This document shows positions 55,191 through 64,000 of a stretch of 64,000 nt of DNA, piece by piece. Positions within the stretch are counted from its first letter, which is position 1; every line of letters begins with the position of its first letter. The notes under the pieces are model-generated. The model searched no databases and was not told where the DNA came from. It worked only from the letters and a program-made list of their open reading frames with translations. Source of the DNA: Dugong dugon (Eukaryota; Chordata; Mammalia; Sirenia; Dugongidae); assembly GCA_030035585.1 (NCBI GenBank), contig CM057481.1, forward strand, positions 5,791,128 to 5,855,127, written 5' to 3'. A program made the position numbers and the translations under genes.

Positions 55191-56612
55191 AGAATGTTCT
55201 AGGAGTATGGAGTTCCAGAGATTAATTCTGACAGTAGTTCTGGCCAGCCGCACACCTCTGATCCCCCCCGGAGGCCTGCAGCAGGGCACCCCACCTCCTC
55301 CACACCCTGCCTTTAGAAAACCTCAGTCACAGCGAGAAGTGTCAAATGGCACAATGCCATGCGTACACCTGGGACCTCATAAAGCACACGAAGTCGTGCC
55401 CCGTGGGTGGCCAGCCGACTTTGCTGTGCGACTAGGCAGCATCTGCAGGCCGTTGTAGGGAACATGGCGGGGGAGGAGCAGGCAGCCCAGACGCCCAGCG
55501 CAGCCTTATCATAGGAACAGAGGCCACAATGTGGAGGTCAAACTTGGGGAACTGTGCAGAGAAAGCATTGGCTAAAGTACTGGGTTTATAGAGAGCCTCT
55601 CTGGGAGAGTAATCATGGTGATGAAATACAGAAATACCTGTGGACCACGAGTCACAAATCCAAAACATTTGTCCTTTGAAAATTAAAGCTTGTTGTGCTT
55701 GAAAGTCTAACCGCATGTAAAGAATCAGCTAAGATAACTCTTAGCCCATGCTACTATTAACATTTCTATCAATTAAAGATCTTTATCATTAGCTTTTTAA
55801 AGCAACTTATCACAAGGAATCACAGATATCACCCCCGCCCCTCCATGAGATAATTTGTTAGATAAACATTACAAATTACATTGAGTTGACATCACTCAGT
55901 TACAGCTGCATTACTGAATTGCGCCTGTGCAGCCCAGAGCTGTGGAATTTATTAGCACAGCCTCCATCAGAGCTAATGGGAAGTGCAGTTCCCAGCTCTT
56001 TGAATATTCTGTCAGGAGTATTTTTCCTGTTGGGACTGTCCCTGGAGCTTGACTAGGTGAGCTATGAGAACTGTTTCTCCAAGCGTTTGGGGAATCCCCA
56101 GCAATACAGTTTATTTACACCGGCTGTGACATCAGGGACAGCCTGCAGTGAGAACCTGTTCAGACTTGGCTTTTCCAGCCTTGGGATAGGTGACCCTTTC
56201 CTCAGCCAGAGAGACACCAAAGAGCTGCTCCATTCCTGGGGCTGGGTTACCCACACTTTAGTTTTCATTACCAGCCATTATACTCGCTGTCCACAGCCAC
56301 CTCCGCTTACTGATTTGGGACCTGTGCCAGATTCTAAATGTTTTCTTCAGATTGGGTTTGCTGTGGACTGCTGACTCTTGTCTAGTCATTTCTCCCCTCC
56401 ATATCGTGCACTTCCTTGCCCTCTCTCGCTAATTTCTTGAGTAGCCAGAGAAGCTGTGGGTTTGACCCATTGACTCATACCAGGGCCACACAAGCTTCCC
56501 TCCCAGGAAATACTTTTGTGTGTGCCTGTATGGTGGGTATCATTCTTGCTATTTAACTGAGAGCTGCTTAAGAAGCCTGGGAGGTTGCAGGATTTTATGT
56601 GTCACCTTATAT
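55191..56612. other. Repeat-free block; candidate conserved element at 55735-56060
   Basis: 55230-55500 is GC-rich with several CpG but is not a CpG island by eye. 55735-56060 (agatctttatcattagcttt, cacaaggaatcacagatatc, gagttgacatcactcagtta, gcctccatcagagctaatgg) has the strongest conserved-enhancer look in the window. 56060-56560 is unassigned. No coding evidence. Confidence 0.4.
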
Positions 56613-56624
56613 TTGAGATCTCTT

Positions 56625-57353
56625 CTTGTTGTTGCTAGGTGCTGTCAGGTTGGTTCTGACTCATAGTGACCCTATATACAACAGAATGAAACACTGCCCA
56701 GTCCTATGCCATCCTCACAATCGTTGCTATGTTTGAGCCCATTGTTGCAGCCACTGTGTCAGTCCATCCCACTGAGGGTCTTCCTCTTTTTCACTGACCC
56801 TCTCCTTAACCAAGCACAAGCATGATGTCCTTCTCCAGGCACTGAGCCTTCCTGATAACATGTCCAAAGTATGTGAGATGAAGTCTTGCCATCCTCGCTG
56901 TATAGCCTTCTGGCTGTACTTCTTCCAAGACATTTGTTCATTCTTTTGGCAGTCCATGGTAGTTTCAGTATTCTTTGCCAACACCGTAATTCAAAGGCAT
57001 CAATTCTGCTGAAGCAGAATTCACTGTCCAGCTTTTGCATGCATATGAGGTGATTGAAAACACCATGGCTTGGGTCAGGTGCACCTTAGTTCTCAGAGTG
57101 ACATCAGAGTGACAAGAGGTCTTTTGCAGCAGATTTGACCAATGCAATACATCGTTTGATTTCTTGACTACTGCTTCCATGGGAGTTGATTATGGATCCA
57201 AGTAAAATGAAATCTTGACAACTTCAATCTTTTTTCCATTTATCATGATGTTGCTTATTGGTCCAGTTGTGAGGACCTTTGTCTTCTTTATGTTGAGGTG
57301 TAATCCATACTGAAGGCTGTAGTCTTTGATCTTTAGCAAGCAAGGACATAAGC
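56625..57353 (-). mobile_element. RTE LINE 3' end, about 729 bp, 5'-truncated
   Basis: Inverted tail tgttgttgctaggtgctgtc followed by the C-terminal coding region in antisense, as far as gtaatccatactgaaggct. TSD TTGAGATCTCTT at 56613-56624 and TTGAGATTTCTT at 57354-57365 (one mismatch in 12). Confidence 0.92.
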
Positions 57354-57365
57354 TTGAGATTTCTT

Positions 57366-57725
57366 ATGTACTTATTTTTCAGGTTCCCAGCAGCCACTCA
57401 CTTTTCAGAATGGATTTTAAAGGGAGTCCTTCCCTGTGGAGGATGGAAGGGAAGCATCTGGTTCTTTTGATCCCCTTTCTCTGTCTGTCTTCACTATTAT
57501 TCAGTGTTCTCTTAGCAAGGAAATGTATTTCATATTTTCACGTTTTCCCTTTAACATTCATCAAAATACTCTGACAGTTATATCATAAGCAGCACAAAAT
57601 TTCAAAAGTTCTCTGTTTTTGTTTACTTGGTATCCTATATCTGGTCCTTAGACAAATATTTTTAGCACAGAAGAAAAAGCTCACAATCATTTCAAATTAA
57701 AAACAAATTAAATTAATTAGCATCT
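57366..57725. other. No gene seen
   Basis: Unassigned AT-rich sequence. Confidence 0.4.
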
Positions 57726-57734
57726 AAGGGAATT

Positions 57735-57826
57735 GTGAGGATGGCGCAGGACTGGGCAGCGTTTCTTTCTGTGGTACATAGGGTCGCGATGAGTCAGAAG
57801 TAACTACGGCACCTGAGAGCAACAAC
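57735..57826 (+). mobile_element. RTE LINE 3' end, 92 bp, 5'-truncated
   Basis: gtgaggatggcgcaggactg, gggtcgcgatgagtcagaag, acctgagagcaacaac. TSD AAGGGAATT at 57726-57734 and AAAGGAATT at 57827-57835 (one mismatch). Confidence 0.9.
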
Positions 57827-57891
57827 AAAGGAATTATCAGCTTCTCAAGAGATGGAGGAAACATTAAAAAAATTCTACTGTTGCGTTGACA

Positions 57892-58095
57892 AGGAGCCCT
57901 GCTGGTGCAGTGGTTAAGCACTCAGCTGCTAACTGAAAGGTTGGTGATTTGAACTCACCAGCTGCCCCTCGGGAGAAAGATGTGGCAGTCTACTTCTGTA
58001 AATATTATCGCCTTGGAAACGCTATGGGGCAATTCTACTCTGTACCGTAGGGTTGCTATGAGTCAGAATCAACTTGACGGTGACAGGCTTGGTTG
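57892..58095 (+). mobile_element. AfroSINE, left arm of an inverted pair
   Basis: aggagccctgctggtgcagt, gagaaagatgtggcagtcta, gggttgctatgagtcagaat, caacttgacggtgacagg. Confidence 0.94.
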
Positions 58096-58107
58096 TTTTT
58101 ATTTTTT

Positions 58108-58303
58108 AATTGAATCGACATAAACTCCTGATGACCCCATCTATGTCAGAGTAGAATTGTACTCCACTGGCTTTTCAATGGCTGATTTTTCAAAGATAGA
58201 TTGCCAAGGTCTTTCTTCCCAGATGCCTATGGGTGGGCTTCAGCCTCCAACGTTTCGTTTAGCAGCTGAGCACATTAACTGTTTGTACCACCCAGGAACT
58301 CTG
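58108..58303 (-). mobile_element. AfroSINE, right arm of an inverted pair
   Basis: Inverted copy: ttgaatcgacataaactcct, tgtcagagtagaattgtact, gtttgtaccacccaggaact. It lies only 12 bases from the plus-strand copy and belongs to a different, more diverged subtype. Confidence 0.9.
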
Positions 58304-58744
58304 GAGGAAGCCTGGAACCTTAGTATATAAAGAGTGTTCTTTCTAAACATAGGTATAACAATCTAGTGTAGTGCAACGCTACTCGGGCCGGGAGCCTTGT
58401 TCTGGTGCCAGTACACGGACTTATCATTTTATGACAAAATAGGCATCAAAATTGAGAAGAAGGATTTAGAAACTTGCATGCAATTTAGCAGAGTAAATTT
58501 GTCTATTGAATCTAATAATGAAAAATTTGGGCTTTTATTTCAAATGCCTTTATCTTTCATTTCATTTTTCTAGTAATTCATTTTCATTGTATTTTGTAAA
58601 AGTATTTATCTATGTCAGATTGGAAGAAAACCCGATACTTCATCACAGATCATTTGTGAAACAGTGGTGTATTTAGGTTAAAATCGCAAGCATTGGTCTT
58701 TCATAGGTACCTGGTACATGGATGACTATTTTTAGGACAGAAGA
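58304..58744. other. No gene seen
   Basis: AT-rich unassigned sequence. 58430-58640 carries no recognised repeat. Confidence 0.4.
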
Positions 58745-58930
58745 AGAATGTGAGTGTGAGACTTGGATATGCTGTTTGTTTACTGAGCTGTTGGACCTGA
58801 GCCCATTACCGAGTATCTTTAAGCCTCGTATGCATCATTCTTAAAATGTGGGTATTGTGGTACTGTCCTTGCCTTGCAGGGTTGATGTTAGGATTAATTG
58901 AGGTACTATAGGTAAAAACTCCAGGGCCAC
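58745..58930 (+). mobile_element. MIR SINE, diverged
   Basis: cttggatatgctgtttgttt, tcattcttaaaatgtgggta, cagggttgatgttaggatta. Confidence 0.65.
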
Positions 58931-59077
58931 TGCATGCCAGGGTATAGTCCGCATCAGCAGCCCTGCAAAGAACTTGAGTGCTGTGCTCATTCAGTGGTGA
59001 AACGCAATAAATATATGTTTTTATCCTGAGTTATTATTAAGGAGAATTTGTATATCCCTTGTATCCTATCTGAAGAC

Positions 59078-59232
59078 TAGCCCATTGCCGTCAAGTCGAT
59101 TCCGACTCATAGTGACCCTATAGCACAGAGTAGAACTGGCCCGTAGGGTTTCCAGGGAGCGGCTGGTGTATTTGAACTGTTGACCTTTTGGTTAGCAGCT
59201 GAACTCTTAACCACTGCACCACCAGGACTCCG
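59078..59232 (-). mobile_element. AfroSINE, short subtype
   Basis: Inverted copy: cattgccgtcaagtcgattc, gtagggtttccagggagcgg, aaccactgcaccaccagga. The middle block is missing, as in the copies at 35727 and 39855. Confidence 0.94.
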
Positions 59233-60009
59233 CCTGAAATGTGTTAGGAAGTAAATGTTTACAAAGCTCTCTGAGGACATGGACTTGGAGGGAAACTTTA
59301 TGTCTGTGTTCTAACAGAAGTCTGAGTCTTCTCTCAAAGTTTACACCCTTACTGGTTTGCTCATCTCATGTGCTCTGATGGTATATGGAAATTGCCGGAA
59401 CTCGTGTGTGGTGAGTTTCTCCATTGAACAGATGCCCATTTTTACTCACCATTAGATGCAATGTGACTTTCACGCTGCCTCATGAATTTTGACTCTACTC
59501 GGCAAAAATGGTCACACATAACTCCTTGGTAGATTGTCTCAAATTAGCTTCCAGAACTGTGTTCAGAAGAACGTTAGGCTCCCCCCCCGCCACCACTTTT
59601 TGCCTGTGTTGTATTTCTTTGTTTATGTAAAATTTGCATATTTATTATTCATTCAACAAATATCCATCAAAAATATTTTGAGGGCCTGCCATTTGCTAAC
59701 CCAGTGGCAGCTGCTATAGCTTCTAGAAAAATGGAGGAGTTTTAGACAGTTAGATGTATAAACTAAAAATGACCCAAGAATGACAGGAGATAGGGTAAAG
59801 GTACTTGTGAAGCCAGAGAAGGGGATCCTTTTAGGCATTTTCAAGATGTCATTGTCCCCAACGTTTTTATTATCATAACACCTCCATGGCTGTTTCCTCA
59901 CCTGCACCGTATCTCAGAGAATTTTTAATGTGCATCATTTTTTCCCCACGTTTAAATCTCTAAAATCAGATTATATCTCTCAGTTGATGGTGATTTATAA
60001 TCACTCTAT
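59233..60009. other. No gene; old-repeat trace near 59640-59720
   Basis: cattcaacaaatatccatc near 59650 recalls the start of an old repeat. The rest is unassigned. Confidence 0.35.
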
Positions 60010-60020
60010 AGGTAGGTGCT

Positions 60021-60227
60021 GTTGTTGTTGATAGGTGCCGTTGAATCGATTTTTGACTCATAGTGACTCCATGTGACAAAGCAGAACTCCCCCTTAGGGT
60101 TTTCTAGGCTATAATCTTTACAGGAGCAGATGGCCAGGTCTTTTCCTCACGCAGCTGCTGGGTGGGTTTGAACCACCAGCCTTTCAGTTAGCAGCTGATT
60201 GCTTACTCATTGCGCCACCAGGGCTCC
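60021..60227 (-). mobile_element. AfroSINE with perfect 11-bp TSD
   Basis: Inverted copy with RTE-type tail (gttgttgttgataggtgccg), gggtttgaaccaccagcc and head complement attgcgccaccagggctcc. TSD AGGTAGGTGCT at 60010-60020 and 60228-60238. Confidence 0.96.
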
Positions 60228-60238
60228 AGGTAGGTGCT

Positions 60239-60734
60239 AGCTGGGATGTAATTGTTGTGGTCCACACAAGTCAACACTAAAGAAGTCAGCCTCAGAACTC
60301 TCCGAATGGTGTTGGTGGCTTGGGAGAAAATTCCTGAAACTGTGTTGGAACACTGTTGGGAGAAATGCCTGGGCTCTTGATGGCACAGAGGATGGCAGTG
60401 TGTGGGCAAGCATGGGCATCACTGACCCCAGTGGAGAACGGATTAGAGGAGCCAGACCTGGAACTGGAGGTTGTTTTTAGCAACACCTTAACCACGTTAG
60501 GTCATTCTACTTTTAAGTTTTAGATATTCACGAGAGTGATAGATGATAAACATATGCATTCAAATAAGTCTAAAAGAGCTGTCAGTAAGTATCATATAAA
60601 ATTGTGAGTAAAAGAAAACATTATGTCATACTTTAATTAGCAATTTCTTTTTTCCTTTCTTAGGAGTTGAAAAAAAAAAAAGGTCCTATCTTAAGATTGA
60701 TGGCGTAAGGTAGGTGCCACGTAGGACTTAGCTT
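60239..60734. other. No gene seen
   Basis: Three overlapping small minus-strand frames at 60203-60495 partly cover the AfroSINE and show no domain. Confidence 0.4.
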
Positions 60735-60868
60735 TTGACATTGTCACCATCATCTTCATCCTCATGATACAAATGACAGAGATGAGGCTTTGCACATTCT
60801 AATGATCTCCCCAAGTCCTCACAGCTGGAAGTGGCAGAGCTGAGTCAACCAATGTTTCCTGATTTTGA
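60735..60868 (-). mobile_element. MIR SINE fragment
   Basis: Inverted MIR: acagagatgaggctttgcac, ccccaagtcctcacagctgg, aagtggcagagctgagtc. Confidence 0.72.
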
Positions 60869-60869
60869 G

Positions 60870-61910
60870 CCTTAAAATTTTTTTATTGTGAAAAATTACA
60901 AAAATACATAAAAGTAGAACTAATAGCATAATGTACACCGATGTAGTCATATCAACATTTTGCTAGTTTTATTTCATTGGTCTCCATTTTCTTTTTCTTT
61001 CCTTTTTTTTTTTTTCTTGAGTATTTTAAAGCACTTCCTGGATATTGCATCATTTTACCCAAAACGTCTTCAGTATGTATCTCCAAATGATAAGGACGTT
61101 TCCTCCTTTGCTTAAATGCCATGCCATCATTATACACAATGAACTGACAGTTAATTCCTTAATGTCTTCTAATATCCTTTTTCTCTAATTTTCCTTTTGT
61201 AGTTGGTTTTGTTTGAATCAGAATCCAAATGTGGTCCACATACTGTATTGAGTTGTTATGATTCTAACATCCTCTTATTCCCTCCCCTTCTTCCCCAGTG
61301 TCCTTGATTTTGTTGGAGAAACTGGGTCATTTGCTCTGTAGAGTCCATTTTGTGAACTTGTCTGATTGCTTCCTTGTGGAGGTATTTAACTTATTCCTCC
61401 ATAGCTTGTTATTTCTTCTAGAATCTTGACTAGATTCAGGTAAATTTCTTTAGGGAAGCATTCTTCATAAGTGGTGCTGTGTATGTCCTATTGCATCACA
61501 GCATGAGGTAGATAATGATGGATTGGCCTTCTTTTAGTGAAGCTAAGATTGATCAGTGGGTTCAGGGCTTGTCAGCCTGTTCCTCTATTAACAAGTTCCC
61601 CATCATGCTTTCACTCAATAGTTTTAGTGTTCACTGATTATAGCTGCTTATATATGGATATAGGCCTTATTTCATTAGGCGTTGCAAAACGGCAACTGTT
61701 AAATTTTATCATTCTGCCTGGATTTATTTCATGGAATTCTTCTAGAAAGAACTTTTTCTCGTTAACCATTTGCTTACCCAGAAATACAGTTCATATAGCC
61801 AGGAAAATATTTCTTTACAGTATTTCAATTTTTAGAATAATCAATGAACTCTAGTTACCTCTAATTGAAAGTCAGTAAGTTTTTTTTTTTTTTAATTATC
61901 ATTATGAACT
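60870..61910 (-). mobile_element. Old L1 3' end (L1M-type)
   Basis: Inverted L1M 3' UTR in order: tttttattgtgaaaaattac, gagtattttaaagcacttcc, ttgtttgaatcagaatccaa, gagaaactgggtcatttgct, gtggtgctgtgtatgtccta, agattgatcagtgggttcag, catttgcttacccagaaata. Confidence 0.82.
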
Positions 61911-62034
61911 TTTGGGTTGTTCAGATATACTTGATATGTTTCGATTCATTTTAGTCATTGTCTTTTAAAGTTTCCCACCCTAGGCCAGTGGGGACTACTT
62001 CAGGCGTATCCTTTCTGTTGTTTTCAATGTCCTT

Positions 62035-62880
62035 ATTGTTTTGTTTAACTTTTTTATTGTGGATAAGGTCAAACATATACAAAACTAGACAGACGAGTGT
62101 AATCAATCCCTGTTTACCTATAACCCTGCTTCAAAAGTACTCAACACATGGCTAATTTTGTTTCTTTCCTACCCCGACTCATCTTCGCCCTCCCATATTT
62201 CTTTTTTTTCTAGTGGGAGATCTTTTTTTAAAAAATTGTGGTGAAAATACACATAACAACTCAACAGTTTCTGTGTGTAGAATTCACTGACGTTGATTAC
62301 GTTCTTCCAGTTGTGCAGCCATTCTGGGGATCCTTTTCCAAATCTTTCCACTACCGTTAACATAAACTCAATGCTGTCTTCCCTCCTTCTTCCTCCTTCA
62401 CACTCCTGGTAACCACCCTTCTCTTTGACTTCTGTGTATTTGCTTATATCATGTAATTAAGATCATGTAGTATTTGTCCTTTTGTAATGAATGTATTTTC
62501 CTCAGCATGATGTTTTCAAGATTCATCCGTATTGTAGCATGTATCAAGACTTCATTTCTCTTGATGGCTGAGTAATATTCCATTGTGTGTGTGTAGCACA
62601 TTTTGTTATCCGTTCATCTGCTGATGGACACATTGGTTGTTTTCATCTTTTGGCTGTTGTGAAAAGTGCTGCAATGAAAATTGGCATACAGGTTTCTGCT
62701 TACATTTCTGCCTTCACTTCTTTTAGGTTTATACCCCTCCCGTGTTTCTTAGATGGTTTATACCCCTCCCGTGTTTCTTAGATGGTTTATACCCCTTCCG
62801 TTTCTTACATGGTTTATACCCCTTCCGTATTTCTTATATGGTTTTATCTTTAAATATTTCAGTATTGACACAATCCCATC
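62035..62880 (-). mobile_element. Second old L1 3' end (L1M-type)
   Basis: Starts tttttattgtggataaggtc, then gtggtgaaaatacacataac, gagtaatattccattgtgtg, gctgatggacacattggttg. It contains a small tandem repeat at 62726. Confidence 0.8.
62726..62846. repeat. 29-bp tandem repeat, four units
   Basis: Units begin ggtttatacccctcccgtgt. The first two are identical over 29 bases, the third has 27 and the fourth 29 with substitutions. Derived from L1M text. Confidence 0.93.
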
Positions 62881-62969
62881 AGCTTTTGTTAATTTGCATC
62901 CTTCTGCCACAGCAAGATGTCCCAGGTAGAACATGTGCTTTTAACCACTTAACTTACTGCATTAATTAA

Positions 62970-63260
62970 TTAGGGTGACAGCAGCTGCTTAAACACACAG
63001 ACTCCAAAAATGTAATACAGCTTAATCAAAATAGAAGTTTATTTTTCACTCTCATGACAATCTGGTATTGATGTTCCTGATGAAGGAATTTTCCTCCAGG
63101 GATGATTCAGGAATCTGTGCTTCTGCCATCTTGGATTTCTGTCTTCCTCTAGGTCTGTGGTGCTGTCTGCATCCAGATAGTGGAAGGAGAAGAAACGGCA
63201 AGAAAGTATACCCATTTCTTTAAAATTTTAACCCAGAGTTAGCACAAGTTCCATTGGTTA
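62970..63260 (-). mobile_element. Ancient LINE 3'-end-like repeat
   Basis: aaaatagaagtttatttttc, cttctgccatcttggatttc and tccattggttagagctcgct recall the same old repeat type as at 44565. Confidence 0.45.
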
Positions 63261-64000
63261 GAGCTCGCTCACATGGCTGCAGTCACATGGTGGATCTGAG
63301 CAGTGTTGTCCCAAGAATAACAATCAGTGTCTGGGGAGAAGAGTATATGGTCTTTTGGTGAAGAGCTTTCAGTTTCTCCGACATTGCACTATACAAATAT
63401 TTCTAAAATTCTCATTTTTGTCATTATCATCCTCAGAATTGCCTTTGTTATATCTTTAAGGTATTGTTCTAGCTCATTAAATACATTTTACTGGCTCAAA
63501 AGAACTAATGTTTTCCAAACAAAGGTATTGAGGAGGTAAATGATGAATGACCCTTGGATTGAGTGTTTTTTTAAATTTTTTTATTATGGGATCATATCTG
63601 TCTATACGTTATAGAGAGGTGTTTGTATCATTGTGAGGAGGAAGAATGGGTATCAGCAATTGTGAGTTTGTCAGATATCTGAAAAACTAGGAGTTGTACC
63701 AAGAATAAACAGGGCTGGTTGACATCCTTGGTCATACATAGGTAGAAGAGGGTCCAATAGTGTTGCTTGTTGGTGATAAGTCAAGAGACATAGAAACAAC
63801 GCTGACTTCACAGGCTTCATCCTCATCTTCTGGGAGATGAAGATTCTGAATGTTCCTTCAATCTTTACATGAGGGTATTGAGGCTTATTTTAGTAAATTT
63901 TAAGCTGATTTTTGGCATCCAATGACCAGGACACATGCTGGGGCAGATAAGTGAAGCCCTGGGGGGAGGGAGCGGAGGCAGGGAAAGGCTGGCAAGGAGA
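63261..64000. other. No gene seen
   Basis: Unassigned to the window end. The 70-codon frame at 63327-63539 shows no domain. Confidence 0.4.

Noticed and set aside
55230..55510. CpG-island promoter
   Set aside because: The GC content is raised and a few CpGs occur, but density by eye is well below that of an island and no exon-like sequence follows.

Overview
This is vertebrate nuclear DNA, and the repeats point to an afrotherian mammal, most likely an elephant or close relative. At least eighteen copies of a tRNA-derived SINE match the AfroSINE family as I know it, with a head resembling agccctggtggcgcagtgg and a tail resembling tatgagtcggaatcgactc. They sit alongside an RTE (BovB-like) LINE and its short derivatives, a large L1, and old mammal-wide repeats (MIR, L2, MER5A, MLT1, L1M). 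I found no convincing protein-coding exon, functional RNA gene, CpG-island promoter or CRISPR array. Every long open frame I could interpret is a decayed retrotransposon ORF or a chance frame. The window looks intergenic or deep-intronic.

Layout. 1-8270 is a nearly complete but dead L1 on the minus strand: 3' UTR at 1-800, broken ORF2 at about 800-4650, broken ORF1 at 5034-6082, and a 5' UTR with tandem promoter-like monomers at 6083-8270. 8.3-18 kb has sparse old repeats, an RTE deletion derivative, an ERVL-like LTR with a primer-binding-site-like sequence, and candidate conserved noncoding stretches. 18-22.6 kb holds an RTE tail copy and an ancient repeat split by an internally deleted L1 and by a 45-bp minisatellite. 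22.6-29.9 kb has a repeat-poor block followed by MIR/L2 copies, two of them hit by AfroSINEs. 29.99-32.91 kb is the most complete RTE LINE here, with an internal deletion and mutated catalytic residues. 33-46 kb has a repeat-poor block, three AfroSINEs stacked on one target sequence, two LTRs of one family, and a three-level nest (MER5A, MLT1, then a tRNA-Gly-headed RTE-tailed SINE). 46-64 kb alternates MIR, L1M, AfroSINE and RTE copies with repeat-poor stretches.

How the parts relate. AfroSINE and RTE copies share their last 30-40 bases, as expected if the RTE reverse transcriptase mobilised the SINE. Many copies keep readable target-site duplications (TSDs), so insertion order can be read in several places. 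I found no new multi-gene system. The most interesting items are the serial AfroSINE insertions at one target (35486-36054), the tRNA-Gly/RTE composite SINE (40909-41266), the 50-bp tail-only SINE insertion (43377-43426) and the 45-bp minisatellite with a three-unit higher-order pattern (22015-22425). Family names rest on recognition from memory, not on a database search, and repeat boundaries without a stated TSD are approximate to about 10-30 bases.
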